A DNA stretch of 61,517 nt, from assembly GCA_012520615.1 (NCBI GenBank), contig JAAYNX010000028.1, positions 1 to 61,517 on the forward strand, read 5' to 3'. This stretch comes from Clostridiaceae bacterium. GTDB lineage: Bacteria; Bacillota; Clostridia; DSM-8532. Made by a program: the position numbers and the translations under genes. Under the pieces are notes generated by a model that was not told where the DNA came from, did not search any database, and saw only the letters and a list, made by a program, of their open reading frames with translations. Within the stretch, counting starts at the first letter, position 1. The number at the start of each line of letters is the position of its first letter. Positions 51,830 through 61,217 of this stretch are shown here, in pieces.

Positions 51830-52624
51830 TTAGGATAGGAGTGCCCGGTCATAGGTGAATTCCTCACCACTGGCACTTCCAAAGCGTTTCAGAAGGCTCT
51901 CCACTGTCAGCTTCTTCTTTTCTTCGCCCCGGATATCCAGAATTATGCGCCCGTCATGCATCATAATCAAACGATTACCATGTTTTATGGCATCACGCAT
52001 ATTGTGTGTCACCATCATAGTAGTCAAATTGTTTTCACTAATTAATTTATCCGTCAGGGCTAGTACCCTCTCTGCTGTTTTTGGATCAAGGGCGGCAGTA
52101 TGCTCATCCAGTAAAAGAAGTTTGGGCTTTTTTATAGTTGCCATTAATAGGGTTACAGCTTGTCTTTGACCTCCGGAAAGCAAACCGACTTTAGTATGTA
52201 ATCTGTTTTCAAGGCCTAAGTCTAAATGAGAAAGCATTTGTCTGTAGGTTTCCCTTTCCTTGCTTGTTATTCCCCATTTAAACCCTCTGGGTTGGCCCCG
52301 TCGCAAGGCTAAGGCTAAATTTTCTTCAAGAATCATGTCTGAAGCTGTACCCATCATCGGATCCTGAAAAACTCGCCCTAGCATTGTTGCACGCTTGTGT
52401 TCAGGAAGTTTCGTCGCATCTGTTCCTGCAATGTTGATAGTTCCCCTGTCAACCCCGTATACACCTGCTACACAGTTGAGCAATGTTGATTTCCCCGCTC
52501 CATTGCCGCCTATAAGGGTTACAAAATCCCCTTCTTCCATTTCTATGCTGACATTTCGCAGTGCTATCTTTTGGTTTACTGTCCCGGGGTTGAATACTTT
52601 ATAGATTCCATTAACACTAAGCAT
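51830..52624 (-). CDS. ABC transporter ATP-binding protein (TrpX/Y/Z-like system)
   Basis: About 264 residues. Walker A is LIGGNGAGKSTLLNCVAGVY, signature VGLLSGGQRQAVTLLMATIK, Walker B LLLLDEHTAALDPKTAERVL (Glu-His in place of the common Glu-Pro), and switch MMVTHNMRDAI. DEHTAALD is typical of ATPases that work with the binding proteins of family PF04392. The ATG at 52624 has GAGGAGGGTG upstream and lies one base after the permease stop. It energises uptake by the next two gene products. Confidence 0.9.
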   Translation of the reverse strand: MLSVNGIYKVFNPGTVNQKIALRNVSIEMEEGDFVTLIGGNGAGKSTLLNCVAGVYGVDRGTINIAGTDATKLPEHKRATMLGRVFQDPMMGTASDMILEENLALALRRGQPRGFKWGITSKERETYRQMLSHLDLGLENRLHTKVGLLSGGQRQAVTLLMATIKKPKLLLLDEHTAALDPKTAERVLALTDKLISENNLTTMMVTHNMRDAIKHGNRLIMMHDGRIILDIRGEEKKKLTVESLLKRFGSASGEEFTYDRALLS

Positions 52625-52625
52625 C

Positions 52626-53519
52626 TTACTCACCCTCCTCAATAGCTATTTTAGGCGGGTTAATATAGGCTTTAATTATTGGAAGAGCCAACGCCACGGC
52701 CACTGTAATAGCAGTAAAAAGTTTTAAATCGTTGCTGTGCATACCCATCTTCAATACTAATGCTATTATTATCCGATATGTAATAGCACCCATTGCGAGG
52801 GAAACCAGTCTGAGGAAAAAGTTCCGCTTACCAAAGAGCACCTCACCGATTATCACCGATGCCAGGCCAATAACAATTGAGCCGGTTCCCATCTGAACAT
52901 CCGCAAAAGTTTGGTTTTGTGATATCAGAGCCCCACTTAAAGCAACAAGGCCATTACTTATTACGAGCCCTATAATTATCATAGTATTTGTGTTTATACC
53001 TTGAGCCCGTACCATATTTGGATTATTCCCCGTAGCTCTGATTGCACAACCAATCTCTGTTCCAAAAAACCAATATAGAAAACAGATTACAATTATTACG
53101 CTTATTAAACCCAGTGCAATAATAGCCCAGGAAGAGTCCAAACCAAGCCTTTCAAATGGTGTATAAACTGTTTCCATTCGTAACAATGAAAGGCTTGCTT
53201 TCCCAAGTATGCGAAGATTTATAGAGTATAATGCAATCATGGTAAGGATACCTGATAACAGTGCAGGAATCTTTAGTTTAGTGTGCAAAAGCCCCGTCAC
53301 CAATCCGGCGGCCATTCCTCCTAAAAGAGAAATGCCCGTTGCAATATAAGGATTAATACCATTAGTAATTGCCTGTGCGGCAATGGCAGCACCCATAGCG
53401 ATACTGCCTTCCACCGTGAGGTCTGCAATATCTAATACACGGTATGTAATATACACTCCTATTGTCATTACAGACCATAGCAAACCTAAGGAAACCGCAC
53501 CTTTTATAATATCAAGCAT
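52626..53519 (-). CDS. ABC transporter permease (branched-chain/TrpY-like family)
   Basis: A 297-residue permease with about eight helices: ITYRVLDIADLTVEGSIAMG (a family signature near the start), KLKIPALLSGILTMIALYSI, IRATGNNPNMVRAQGINTNT, and SIVIGLASVIIGEVLFGKRN. These belong to the LivH-like permeases that pair with PF04392 binding proteins. It lies between the binding protein gene (67-base gap) and the ATPase gene (1-base gap). Confidence 0.9.
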   Translation of the reverse strand: MLDIIKGAVSLGLLWSVMTIGVYITYRVLDIADLTVEGSIAMGAAIAAQAITNGINPYIATGISLLGGMAAGLVTGLLHTKLKIPALLSGILTMIALYSINLRILGKASLSLLRMETVYTPFERLGLDSSWAIIALGLISVIIVICFLYWFFGTEIGCAIRATGNNPNMVRAQGINTNTMIIIGLVISNGLVALSGALISQNQTFADVQMGTGSIVIGLASVIIGEVLFGKRNFFLRLVSLAMGAITYRIIIALVLKMGMHSNDLKLFTAITVAVALALPIIKAYINPPKIAIEEGE

Positions 53520-53586
53520 GATAGTCCACCTTTTTTCCTAAGTCCCATTAAAATGAATTCTATTGAATACTAAGACATCTTTCTTT

Positions 53587-54558
53587 TTATTTATCAATAA
53601 CGTATTCCAAAAGATCTGCAGGAATTTCCAGACCGATTTCCTCAGCTACTGCACCATTTATAGCAAAATCGAATTTATTTGGCTTTTCAATAGGCATAGT
53701 TGCTGGTTCTGCTTCACCTTTTAGAATTTTGACTGCCATAAGGCCGGTTTGGTAACCTAAATCATAATAATTTATGCCGAGAGTCGCTAACCCGCCGGTT
53801 TCTACCATTCCGGATTCGCCGCAAATAACAGGCGTCTTTGATTTTGATGTCACTCCGTAAACAGTAGGCATTGCCGTAGCAAAAGTATTATCGGTGGGTA
53901 TGTAAATGGCGTCACATTTTTCTACTATAGATTGAACAGCTTGTTGTACATCGTTAGAATTGGTTACTGTGACTTCAACATATTTTAGCCCCATTGATTC
54001 AATATTTTCTTTAGCAATAGCGGCCTGAAGTATTGAATTATCCTCACTTGAAGTATACAGAACGCCAACAGTTTTTGCATCAGGCACAAGCTTAACTAAA
54101 AGCTCGATTTGCTCTTTAATCGGGTTCATATCTGTTGTTCCGCTAACATTTAGACCGGGAGCTTCATTGGTTTGTGCTAATCTAGCATCCACATAATCTG
54201 TAATAGCTGTTCCGAGTATAGGGATTTTAGAAGTTTTCCCGGCGATAGACTGACCTGCCGGTGTTGCGATAGCCAGCACTAAATCTACATTGTTACTGAC
54301 AAATCGATCGCTAATGGTTGAAAGATTTGTTTGATCACCTTGGGCATTTTGTACGTCAAAAGTAATATTCTCACCTTCAACATATCCATTGTCCTTTAAA
54401 GCATTGATAAATCCTTCTCGTGATGAGTCCAGCGCGACATGCTCCATATACTGGATAATTCCGATTTCGGGATTTTTCTTTTCGTTTGAGCAACCTGCTA
54501 ATACTACAAATACTACCATGGCAAGCATAATTGCCATAGCTCTCACTATTCTTTTCAT
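53587..54558 (-). CDS. ABC transporter substrate-binding lipoprotein (PF04392/TrpX type)
   Basis: About 323 residues: signal peptide RAMAIMLAMVVFVVLAGCSN with the acylated Cys, then GIIQYMEHVALDSSREGFIN, the standard opening of this family, ILGTAITDYVDARLAQTN and VICGESGMVETGGLATLGIN. Some relatives bind tryptophan or tyrosine; the ligand here is unknown. The ATG at 54558 is seven bases from GGAGG, better than one at 54564. Upstream lie a TATAAT box and a palindrome but no T-box. Confidence 0.9.
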   Translation of the reverse strand: MKRIVRAMAIMLAMVVFVVLAGCSNEKKNPEIGIIQYMEHVALDSSREGFINALKDNGYVEGENITFDVQNAQGDQTNLSTISDRFVSNNVDLVLAIATPAGQSIAGKTSKIPILGTAITDYVDARLAQTNEAPGLNVSGTTDMNPIKEQIELLVKLVPDAKTVGVLYTSSEDNSILQAAIAKENIESMGLKYVEVTVTNSNDVQQAVQSIVEKCDAIYIPTDNTFATAMPTVYGVTSKSKTPVICGESGMVETGGLATLGINYYDLGYQTGLMAVKILKGEAEPATMPIEKPNKFDFAINGAVAEEIGLEIPADLLEYVIDK

Positions 54559-54586
54559 TTCCATTCCTCCGTGCTACAATATTTCA

Positions 54587-54604
54587 ATTATACCCTTACG
54601 GGTA
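54587..54604 (-). promoter_or_regulatory. -10 box and overlapping palindrome upstream of the TrpX-like gene
   Basis: Minus strand: a perfect TATAAT at 54592-54587. TACCCTTACGGGTA at 54591-54604 is a palindrome with 5-base arms that overlaps the box and would suit a repressor. No convincing -35 box is seen. Confidence 0.4.
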
Positions 54605-54678
54605 AAACTGCAATAAAACTACTACTTCATTATATTCACTGCCAGTTTCCATGTCAACCGACAATAAAAAATGATTCT

Positions 54679-55155
54679 CTACCGTTTTGATTTTATTACC
54701 TGATTTACTTTTTCGAGATTTTTTAGCTGTTCAATCTTTAGTTCAGTATTTGTATTTGTTTTAATATATAGATAATGTATATCTCCGTAAAAGATATCCC
54801 TTCGTGATTTTTGCTCTACGCTTTCTATTTCACTGTAAAGCAGGTCAAATGAGTCATGCCCGGTATTGCCAAACATCCTGTTCTCTGTAACAGATATTTT
54901 TCTTTTTCTATTTAATAATATTTCTTTAACGGATAAAGTCATAAAATATGCTGAACTAATTAATATTATATAATCTAAACCTGCTATCATGGAATCATTA
55001 CGTTTATAAAGACTTATTAAGGAAGTAATAATACAAAAAATCGCTAAAACAAGCCCTATAATAAAAACCGTTTTCTTAAATTCCCCTTCAATCAGTATCT
55101 TTTCTTCTTTCTCGTCAAAAGATTTTTCGCTTATCTCATTATTGAGCTTATCCAT
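54679..55155 (-). CDS. Small membrane protein with PH-like C-terminal domain
   Basis: A 158-residue protein of unknown function. Two hydrophobic helices (VFIIGLVLAIFCIITSLISL and GLDYIILISSAYFMTL) are followed by a charged domain (KISVTENRMFGNTGHDSFDL, LYSEIESVEQKSRRDIFYGD, YLYIKTNT) with the strand pattern of bacterial PH-like domains seen in YcxB/YdbS-type proteins. Clear ribosome site AAAGGAAA. It stands alone between the transporter and sbcC. Confidence 0.65.
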   Translation of the reverse strand: MDKLNNEISEKSFDEKEEKILIEGEFKKTVFIIGLVLAIFCIITSLISLYKRNDSMIAGLDYIILISSAYFMTLSVKEILLNRKRKISVTENRMFGNTGHDSFDLLYSEIESVEQKSRRDIFYGDIHYLYIKTNTNTELKIEQLKNLEKVNQVIKSKR

Positions 55156-55287
55156 TTACTTTGGTTTCCTTTCAGATGCTTTGTTGTGAATAATATGATA
55201 AGTTATTTTATCATAAAACGCTATTTTGAACATCATTTTATATTTTTATTTGATTATGCATCTTATAAATGCAAATATTTTTGCATT

Positions 55288-58200
55288 TTATAAAATAATA
55301 CTGATACTACTTCCACTATTGCCTTTTCGAATCACAATCTGTCTGTCAATCCGCTCCTTTAGCTCACTTACGTGAGAAATAATACCCACCATGCGGTTTC
55401 CTGCCGCAAGGCTTAAAAGTGTCTGTATTGATTGTTCTAACGACTCGGTGTCCAGTGCTCCAAAACCTTCGTCTATGAATAATGTATCAATTTCCACCCC
55501 GCCGGCATAGCTTTGTATCACGTCAGAAAGTCCCAAGGCCATTGAAAGAGATGCCTTAAAGGATTCGCCGCCAGAGAGTGACTTCACCGATCGTATCCTG
55601 CCGGTATAATGATCCAGCACATCAATTTCAAGTCCGGTCTGAGAACGAAGATCTGCCGCATCTTCTCTGCGTAAAAGCTCATATCTGCTGTTTGTCATAA
55701 TCTTCAGCCTCTTATTTGCTTCAATAAGAATTTGATTAAAATATGAGGCTTGTACATACTGTTCAAATGCTAACTTTTGTTTCCCGGCTAATTCGCCGTT
55801 TGCCGTTTTTGATAGATTGCTTAAAAGCAGGTATTCCTGTTGATATAAAGTTGCCTCGGAAATTGCTTTATTTATAGCTAATGCTATCGGCTCGTTGGTT
55901 CCAAGACGCGCTACAATTGTCTGAATAGACTCGTCAGCCTGCCTTTTTTCCTGCTCCAACTTTTCTTTTGTGGTTTCAAGCTGTTCAATATCCTGCTTTT
56001 GCTTATTTTCAGTTTCTTTGGTCAGCCTTCTTAAATCCTGTTCCACGGCTTGAACTTCTTTTTGATACTGTTCGATAGATTGTTTTAACTCATTAATTTC
56101 TGATTCTGTTTTTAATGCGTTATGATATACTTCCTCATTGGCAAAACCACATTCAGGCAACTTTTTAGTGTATGTTTCCAGTGCCTGCTGTTTTGCTTGG
56201 ATAGTATTTGTTAGCCTTTCTTTCTGGTCCTTAAGAAGAGTTTGGTTCCCCTCCAGCTTGTTTTTAAGCGCATGATATGCTTCTTCGGCTTTTCTATACT
56301 CTTCTTTTAATAAACTTAGTTGTTTGGTCCAAGCTTCTATAAATGCCTCTGCTTGCTTGCGATCTGCGTACTCTAAAGAGGCTTTTAGCGTCTTTAGTTC
56401 TCCGGTTTTGGAAGCAATATCAGAAATAATGTTATTTTTCTGTTGCTCATTTAGTGCTGTTGTTTCTTCGTTGGTCTGTAGTGCGCGCTCTAATGTGGCA
56501 AGCTGTTCCTTAGCGTGGTTTTTACGAGTGACCTGATCTTTTAATTGTATATATAGTTCGTCATTTTCTTTTTTTCGCTGTCTGCTTTCTTGCAGAGCTG
56601 ATTCAATCATATCAGAAAGGGTATCTTGCTTGACCCCCTGATTGATATTTGGCAAATAAGTTCCTGCAGCATGTAACAACTGATCCCACGCAAGTTTGAT
56701 TTCTGCCAGTCTTGTAGCAGAACGCTCACTGGCTTTCTGCATGTTCTGTCGGGAAATATCTGTTTTTTGTTTTAATTCATTAAGTTCTGCCTCACTGGGA
56801 GCATCTGCGGCTGGTTTTGCCTTGTTGGGATGAGTGGTGGAGCCGCAAACCGGGCAGGGATTACCATCTTTTAATGATGAAGCTAAAAGTCCGGCCTGCT
56901 CACGGAAGAAAGCAGTTTCTTTTTCCGTATAAGCTGCATTATCCTTTTGGAAGGTATCTTGTGCAATAGTAAACTGCTGTTGCAGCTGGAGGCTTTCTCT
57001 TTGTAATTGGTTGAGACGGGATAAAGAATCCTGCGAATCAAGTAATCCAGACTGGTTGGTTTGAATCTGTTTTGCTTCTTGCTGACAGGCTGATACTTTT
57101 GCCTCTATGTCCTCAAGCTGGTTCAATTCTTGATTAAGGTTATTCTTTTGCTCTATAAAGCTAGCTTTTTTCTGTTTGAGATCATCTAACGCAGCACTTA
57201 ATGACAACTCCTTATCAGCCAGTGTTTTTAAATCTCTTGCAAGTTCCTCGGATATATCATACTGTGGAAGCATTTTTTTAAGCCTGTCAATATTTGAAGC
57301 AAGCTTTTCCCGCTCCGGTTCCTTTTCCTTGGCAGCAAGATAGGCAGACTGCAATCTTTGCAGGTCTATATTTTGTGCCTGTATTTCAGTATCCAGCACC
57401 TTGATGCTCTGCGTTAGTTTATTTTCGGCTTCCAGTTCCCGCAAATACGCAGCTTCAAGGGGGAAAACAGCACTTAGGGCTTTTTCCGCATCTTGCAGTA
57501 TTTTCTTCTTCGCACTATATTGACCAGATTGTTCTGTCAGAATCTTATGCTTTTCTTTGACAATATTTAAATTGGTAAAAGCTTGATTGATAAATTGTGC
57601 TTGGGTGATTATTGCAATCTGTGAAACAAGCTCTTTATCCAGTTTACCTGTCTGTTTTTTCAATCTATCCCGATTGGTAATGTCAGAAACAATTAAAGCC
57701 TGTAAATCCGACAATATATCCTGTGCATTATGTATGGTAGCCGTGCCAAGCTTTTCAAACAGCTTCTGCCCCTGCTCACTTTCAGGGCATGCGATTCCTG
57801 AAATGTATTGAAGAATACTCTGCTCAATACTCTCACACCGCTTTTTAGCTTCACGTTCGCCATCCTTTAATAAGCGCTGTGCAATTTGATAGAGGTTAGT
57901 ATTAAATACACGTCGAAAAATATCGCCCCGCTCTTTACTATCGGCGAGCAAAAGCTGAAGAAACTCACCTTGGGCAATCATAGCAATTTGTTTAAATTGG
58001 CGATAGTTGATTCCTAGAAGATCCACGATTTTTCCCGTAACATCCCGATATCCGGTTATGACATCTCCATTAGGCAATTGCAGCATAGCATCGGCGTTTT
58101 CAGTTGTCACACCTTCGCCGCTTTTTTTAGGTCGTTCATAACGGGGATTTCGTGTTATAGTGTATATCTTGTTTTTATGTAAAAAAGTCAGCTCGACATA

Positions 58201-58431
58201 AGTCTTGGTGCCAGGTTCAGCAAAATCACTGCGCAGGGTATCCACGGTTCTGGTAGAACCGCTCGCTTCGCCGAACAGAGCAAATGCAATAGCGTCGAAA
58301 ATGGTAGTTTTGCCCGCACCGGTATCACCGGTAATAAGGAATAACCCTTGGTCTCCGAAGGCTGCCAAATCCAGTTCTGTTCTTTCGGCATAAGGACAGA
58401 AGGCACTCATCACTATTTTTAACGGCTTCAT
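55288..58431 (-). CDS. sbcC: Exonuclease subunit SbcC (SMC-like ATPase)
   Basis: A 1047-residue Rad50-type protein. Walker A GDTGAGKTTIFDAIAFALFG lies near residue 35, the Q-loop is QIAMIAQGEFLQLLLADSKE, two long coiled coils flank the zinc hook CPVC (about residues 524-527, GNPCPVCGSTTHPNK), and the C-terminal lobe has VKSLSGGESFKASLSMALG and TLFIDEGFGALDTESLEQSI. With SbcD it cleaves DNA hairpins and double-strand ends. Start overlaps the sbcD stop by ATGA. Confidence 0.95.
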   Translation of the reverse strand: MKPLKIVMSAFCPYAERTELDLAAFGDQGLFLITGDTGAGKTTIFDAIAFALFGEASGSTRTVDTLRSDFAEPGTKTYVELTFLHKNKIYTITRNPRYERPKKSGEGVTTENADAMLQLPNGDVITGYRDVTGKIVDLLGINYRQFKQIAMIAQGEFLQLLLADSKERGDIFRRVFNTNLYQIAQRLLKDGEREAKKRCESIEQSILQYISGIACPESEQGQKLFEKLGTATIHNAQDILSDLQALIVSDITNRDRLKKQTGKLDKELVSQIAIITQAQFINQAFTNLNIVKEKHKILTEQSGQYSAKKKILQDAEKALSAVFPLEAAYLRELEAENKLTQSIKVLDTEIQAQNIDLQRLQSAYLAAKEKEPEREKLASNIDRLKKMLPQYDISEELARDLKTLADKELSLSAALDDLKQKKASFIEQKNNLNQELNQLEDIEAKVSACQQEAKQIQTNQSGLLDSQDSLSRLNQLQRESLQLQQQFTIAQDTFQKDNAAYTEKETAFFREQAGLLASSLKDGNPCPVCGSTTHPNKAKPAADAPSEAELNELKQKTDISRQNMQKASERSATRLAEIKLAWDQLLHAAGTYLPNINQGVKQDTLSDMIESALQESRQRKKENDELYIQLKDQVTRKNHAKEQLATLERALQTNEETTALNEQQKNNIISDIASKTGELKTLKASLEYADRKQAEAFIEAWTKQLSLLKEEYRKAEEAYHALKNKLEGNQTLLKDQKERLTNTIQAKQQALETYTKKLPECGFANEEVYHNALKTESEINELKQSIEQYQKEVQAVEQDLRRLTKETENKQKQDIEQLETTKEKLEQEKRQADESIQTIVARLGTNEPIALAINKAISEATLYQQEYLLLSNLSKTANGELAGKQKLAFEQYVQASYFNQILIEANKRLKIMTNSRYELLRREDAADLRSQTGLEIDVLDHYTGRIRSVKSLSGGESFKASLSMALGLSDVIQSYAGGVEIDTLFIDEGFGALDTESLEQSIQTLLSLAAGNRMVGIISHVSELKERIDRQIVIRKGNSGSSISIIL

Positions 58432-59579
58432 GTTTCGGCACCTCCTGCCTGTTCAAAAACCCTTTCCAAAACCTGAATCTGTTCCGGTGTCAGCTCGTTA
58501 TTGTTTTGTATCTGATAGAACGCTGCAAATAAATCAATGGGGCTTTTTTTAGCAATATCATCGGAAGCAGCAATCTGTGAAAAAGCAATTTGACTGCTGC
58601 GGCTGTTTTCAAAGTCCAGCACCATCAGGTTAGGATAAACCTGTCGTAACTGCCCGATTGCGTCATAGATTTCTTCTTCGTCGGTTAGGGTTGCATGGAT
58701 GTAATCTTCAGCGTTCTCCGGATCTTCCCGTCCTATACGAAGAAGTTCAGCAATCGGCCCTTTAATTTCACGCATATCATGAAGTGGAGTAAGCGGAATC
58801 TGCTTGATTAAAACCTCGCTGTTTTTGCCAAGCTCCAAAAGTGTTGCTGCTTTTTTATGATGCGCTTCGGAAAAGGAATATTTCAAAGGCGAACCGGCAT
58901 ATCGGACGCTATCACGTCCGATTTTTTGTGCTCTGTGTAGATGACCTAAAGCAACATAATCGAAATCACTAAAAGCGCTAACATCCACATGATCCACTCC
59001 GCCTATGGACAAACTTTCCGACTCGGAGCGCTCAGGCTGCTGTGCTCCGCTAACCACAAACTGGTGTGCCAGAAGGATATTTCGTTCCTGGGTATTAATC
59101 TCCGTTGCAGAAACCACCGCCCGTATGGCTTGCTCATAGGACTCTATTTGCTGTTCAAAGAATGGTCTCACCATAGCAGGTTTTAGAAAGGGCATTAAAT
59201 AGATGTTGAATTTGCCAAACTCATCTTCAAGTGTTGCCTTTTGCAGAACACCATCAAATACACCAGCGATATGAAGTCCGTTTTTCTGTAAAATCCGGCT
59301 TCCAAAGCCTAGGCGTTCAGGTGAATCATGGTTTCCGCTAATCATGAAAACGGGCTGCCCAAGTGCAGTTAACTGCGTTAGAAACTCATCCAATAATTCT
59401 ACCGCTTCGGCGGAAGGCTGGCTTTTATCATAGACATCTCCGGCAATGAGTACACCATCCGGCTTTTCCTCTTCGGTTATCCTCAAAATCTGCTTCAGTA
59501 TGTATTTTTGATCTTCAATCATATTAAATTCGTTGACACGCTTGCCAATGTGTAAATCGGCAATATGTAACAATTTCAT
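58428..59579 (-). CDS. sbcD: Exonuclease subunit SbcD (Mre11-like nuclease)
   Basis: A 383-residue calcineurin-like phosphoesterase with all metal motifs: KLLHIADLHIGKRV, GVLIAGDVYDKSQPS, MISGNHDSPERLGFG, NILLAHQFVVSG and YVALGHLHRAQK. A C-terminal capping domain follows (ALRIGREDPENAEDYIHATL-like text). It is the nuclease partner of SbcC. Good ribosome site GGGAGAAAG. The two genes form an operon. Confidence 0.95.
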   Translation of the reverse strand: MKLLHIADLHIGKRVNEFNMIEDQKYILKQILRITEEEKPDGVLIAGDVYDKSQPSAEAVELLDEFLTQLTALGQPVFMISGNHDSPERLGFGSRILQKNGLHIAGVFDGVLQKATLEDEFGKFNIYLMPFLKPAMVRPFFEQQIESYEQAIRAVVSATEINTQERNILLAHQFVVSGAQQPERSESESLSIGGVDHVDVSAFSDFDYVALGHLHRAQKIGRDSVRYAGSPLKYSFSEAHHKKAATLLELGKNSEVLIKQIPLTPLHDMREIKGPIAELLRIGREDPENAEDYIHATLTDEEEIYDAIGQLRQVYPNLMVLDFENSRSSQIAFSQIAASDDIAKKSPIDLFAAFYQIQNNNELTPEQIQVLERVFEQAGGAET

Positions 59580-59634
59580 CGAATCTTTCTCCCAAGTGTT
59601 GATTCCTTTTCAGGATTATTCTTATTATATCATC

Positions 59635-60486
59635 TTACGGCTCTCGTACAGAACTTGTAAAATCTAGGTCATTTGTATTGATGCCTACTGAAGAATATTT
59701 TTTCCACACTTTTAAGGCGATAGCTACAAAGCCAGCAGACAGTACATATATAACGAATAAAACGATCCACATACTTGGCACGTATTTTGACAGTATTACA
59801 GCAAACGCATTAACAACAGTATGTAACAGAATTGCAAGGGGGTAGAATTTGAAGCTCTTCCCTCCATTTTTCGCAGCAAACCACACTAAAACTGACAATG
59901 AAAGGTGAATAGCTACCGCAGCTAGTCGCTCGATTGCGGCCATCAAGAAATCTATGGAAGGAGTTCCTGCGAGTGTTTCAAATGCCTTATACAGTGTCTG
60001 TAATTGTACTTCGTCAGTAACTCCGGATATTAGTTGCTCGGCCATATTATTGTTCAGCATAACCGCCATTATAATATTTGATATCATGCTGAATATCAGA
60101 ATAAACAATGCTTCGATTCCACCGTGGCCTGCCCCGTACATCAGAGAATTCATATCGTTGCCGTTATACTTTTTAAGTAAATTTTTAAACGCAAAAAAAC
60201 GGCCTGTCTCTTCGAAAATACCGGCCATTAGTCCCCCATAAATACCGTAAAGCCAGATATTGTTCTGAATTACTTTGCCGGCGCCAGATGTCAATATAAA
60301 TGAGTGAGCAATTCGTTCAAGAAAAAGTGCAAATACTACAAATGTCGCACAACCTATAAAGAACGGTTTAATATCGGCCTTATATTTTTTCCTGAAAATA
60401 ACGAACAGGACAATAGGGATAGCAATACCGATTAAAGCGGTAATTGACATAAAAACAATTGATAATTTAGGCACAGAGTACTCCAT
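59635..60486 (-). CDS. YhfC-family glutamic-type intramembrane protease
   Basis: A 283-residue protein with about eight helices. The EExxR motif is at residues 92-96 (YGGLMAGIFEETGRFFAFKN) and a His-containing helix NSLMYGAGHGGIEALFIL follows, as in CPBP/YhfC-type proteases. A late helix with FKFYPLAILLHTVVNAFAVI provides the second conserved His. Substrate unknown. GGAGGATAAATTT precedes the ATG. It is a single gene upstream (in transcription) of the sbcDC operon, with a 55-base gap. Confidence 0.85.
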   Translation of the reverse strand: MEYSVPKLSIVFMSITALIGIAIPIVLFVIFRKKYKADIKPFFIGCATFVVFALFLERIAHSFILTSGAGKVIQNNIWLYGIYGGLMAGIFEETGRFFAFKNLLKKYNGNDMNSLMYGAGHGGIEALFILIFSMISNIIMAVMLNNNMAEQLISGVTDEVQLQTLYKAFETLAGTPSIDFLMAAIERLAAVAIHLSLSVLVWFAAKNGGKSFKFYPLAILLHTVVNAFAVILSKYVPSMWIVLFVIYVLSAGFVAIALKVWKKYSSVGINTNDLDFTSSVREP

Positions 60487-60653
60487 AAATTTATCCTCCT
60501 TTAAGTTGCTTTAATTGTATGATATATAAGCTTTCTTTTCAATGATTTGATTAATCAAGTATTGCTACTGGAACCGGGAATAACATATTAAATATTATTA
60601 CTATTCAATTATTTCGCAGTTTGGAGACTTCTTTTTTATATATATTCATGTGT

Positions 60654-61210
60654 TTACTCAACTACAGGATAGAATGAAAATGCTTCAAGATTCCATTCCC
60701 ATGCTTCCTTAACTTTTAGACCTTTCGTATCTATTAAGTTACCTTCAATATCGTACTCACAAATCTCTATATTTGAATCTTCAAGTAAGAAAGCAACATA
60801 TAACTTACCATCTATAAATTTTACATCTCTTATGGCTCTTCTATTATTATTTCTATCACTTAAAAAAATGTCATTTGTATTATTAAAATATTCATCAAAG
60901 ACTTTTATAACCTCGTTATTCCCAAGAACATATAATTTGTCTTGATAAGTAAATGCAAAATTGCTTGAAAAATCATTTATATAATATTTTTCATTAACAC
61001 TTTTTTTTACTACTTCAATCCAAGATCCCTTGTTTATAAATATTCCTTTTTCTTCATCATAAATGTCATGAGATTTATAGAATACAACATTATCTTTATA
61101 AAGTACTATGGGCAAATCCGGTTCATTGTTTACATCTTTGCTTATAAAGAATTATCTTCATTCATCAAAATAATTGAATCTTTATTATTTCTTACTCCAC
61201 TTAATGAAAC
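60654..61210 (-). pseudogene. Frameshifted remnant of an unknown, AT-rich gene
   Basis: The main frame (61115-60654, TTG start) gives about 153 residues of beta-rich text (VLYKDNVVFYKSHDIYDEEK, KFIDGKLYVAFLLEDS), without ribosome site or normal start. Upstream in another frame lies coherent coding text YIVSLSGVRNNKDSIILMNE ending in a stop near 61150; with one base added there it joins FFISKDVNNEPDLPIVLYKD. This indicates a single-base frameshift. The 5' part is missing: a zinc-ribbon gene of higher GC begins at 61218. It looks like the C-terminal part of a repeat (propeller-like) protein, but I do not recognise a family. Confidence 0.6.
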
Positions 61211-61217
61211 TATGTAC

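Noticed and set aside
54565-54678. T-box leader upstream of the TrpX-like transporter
   Set aside because: The region before the start is short and shows no T-box sequence, specifier stem or terminator/antiterminator pair.
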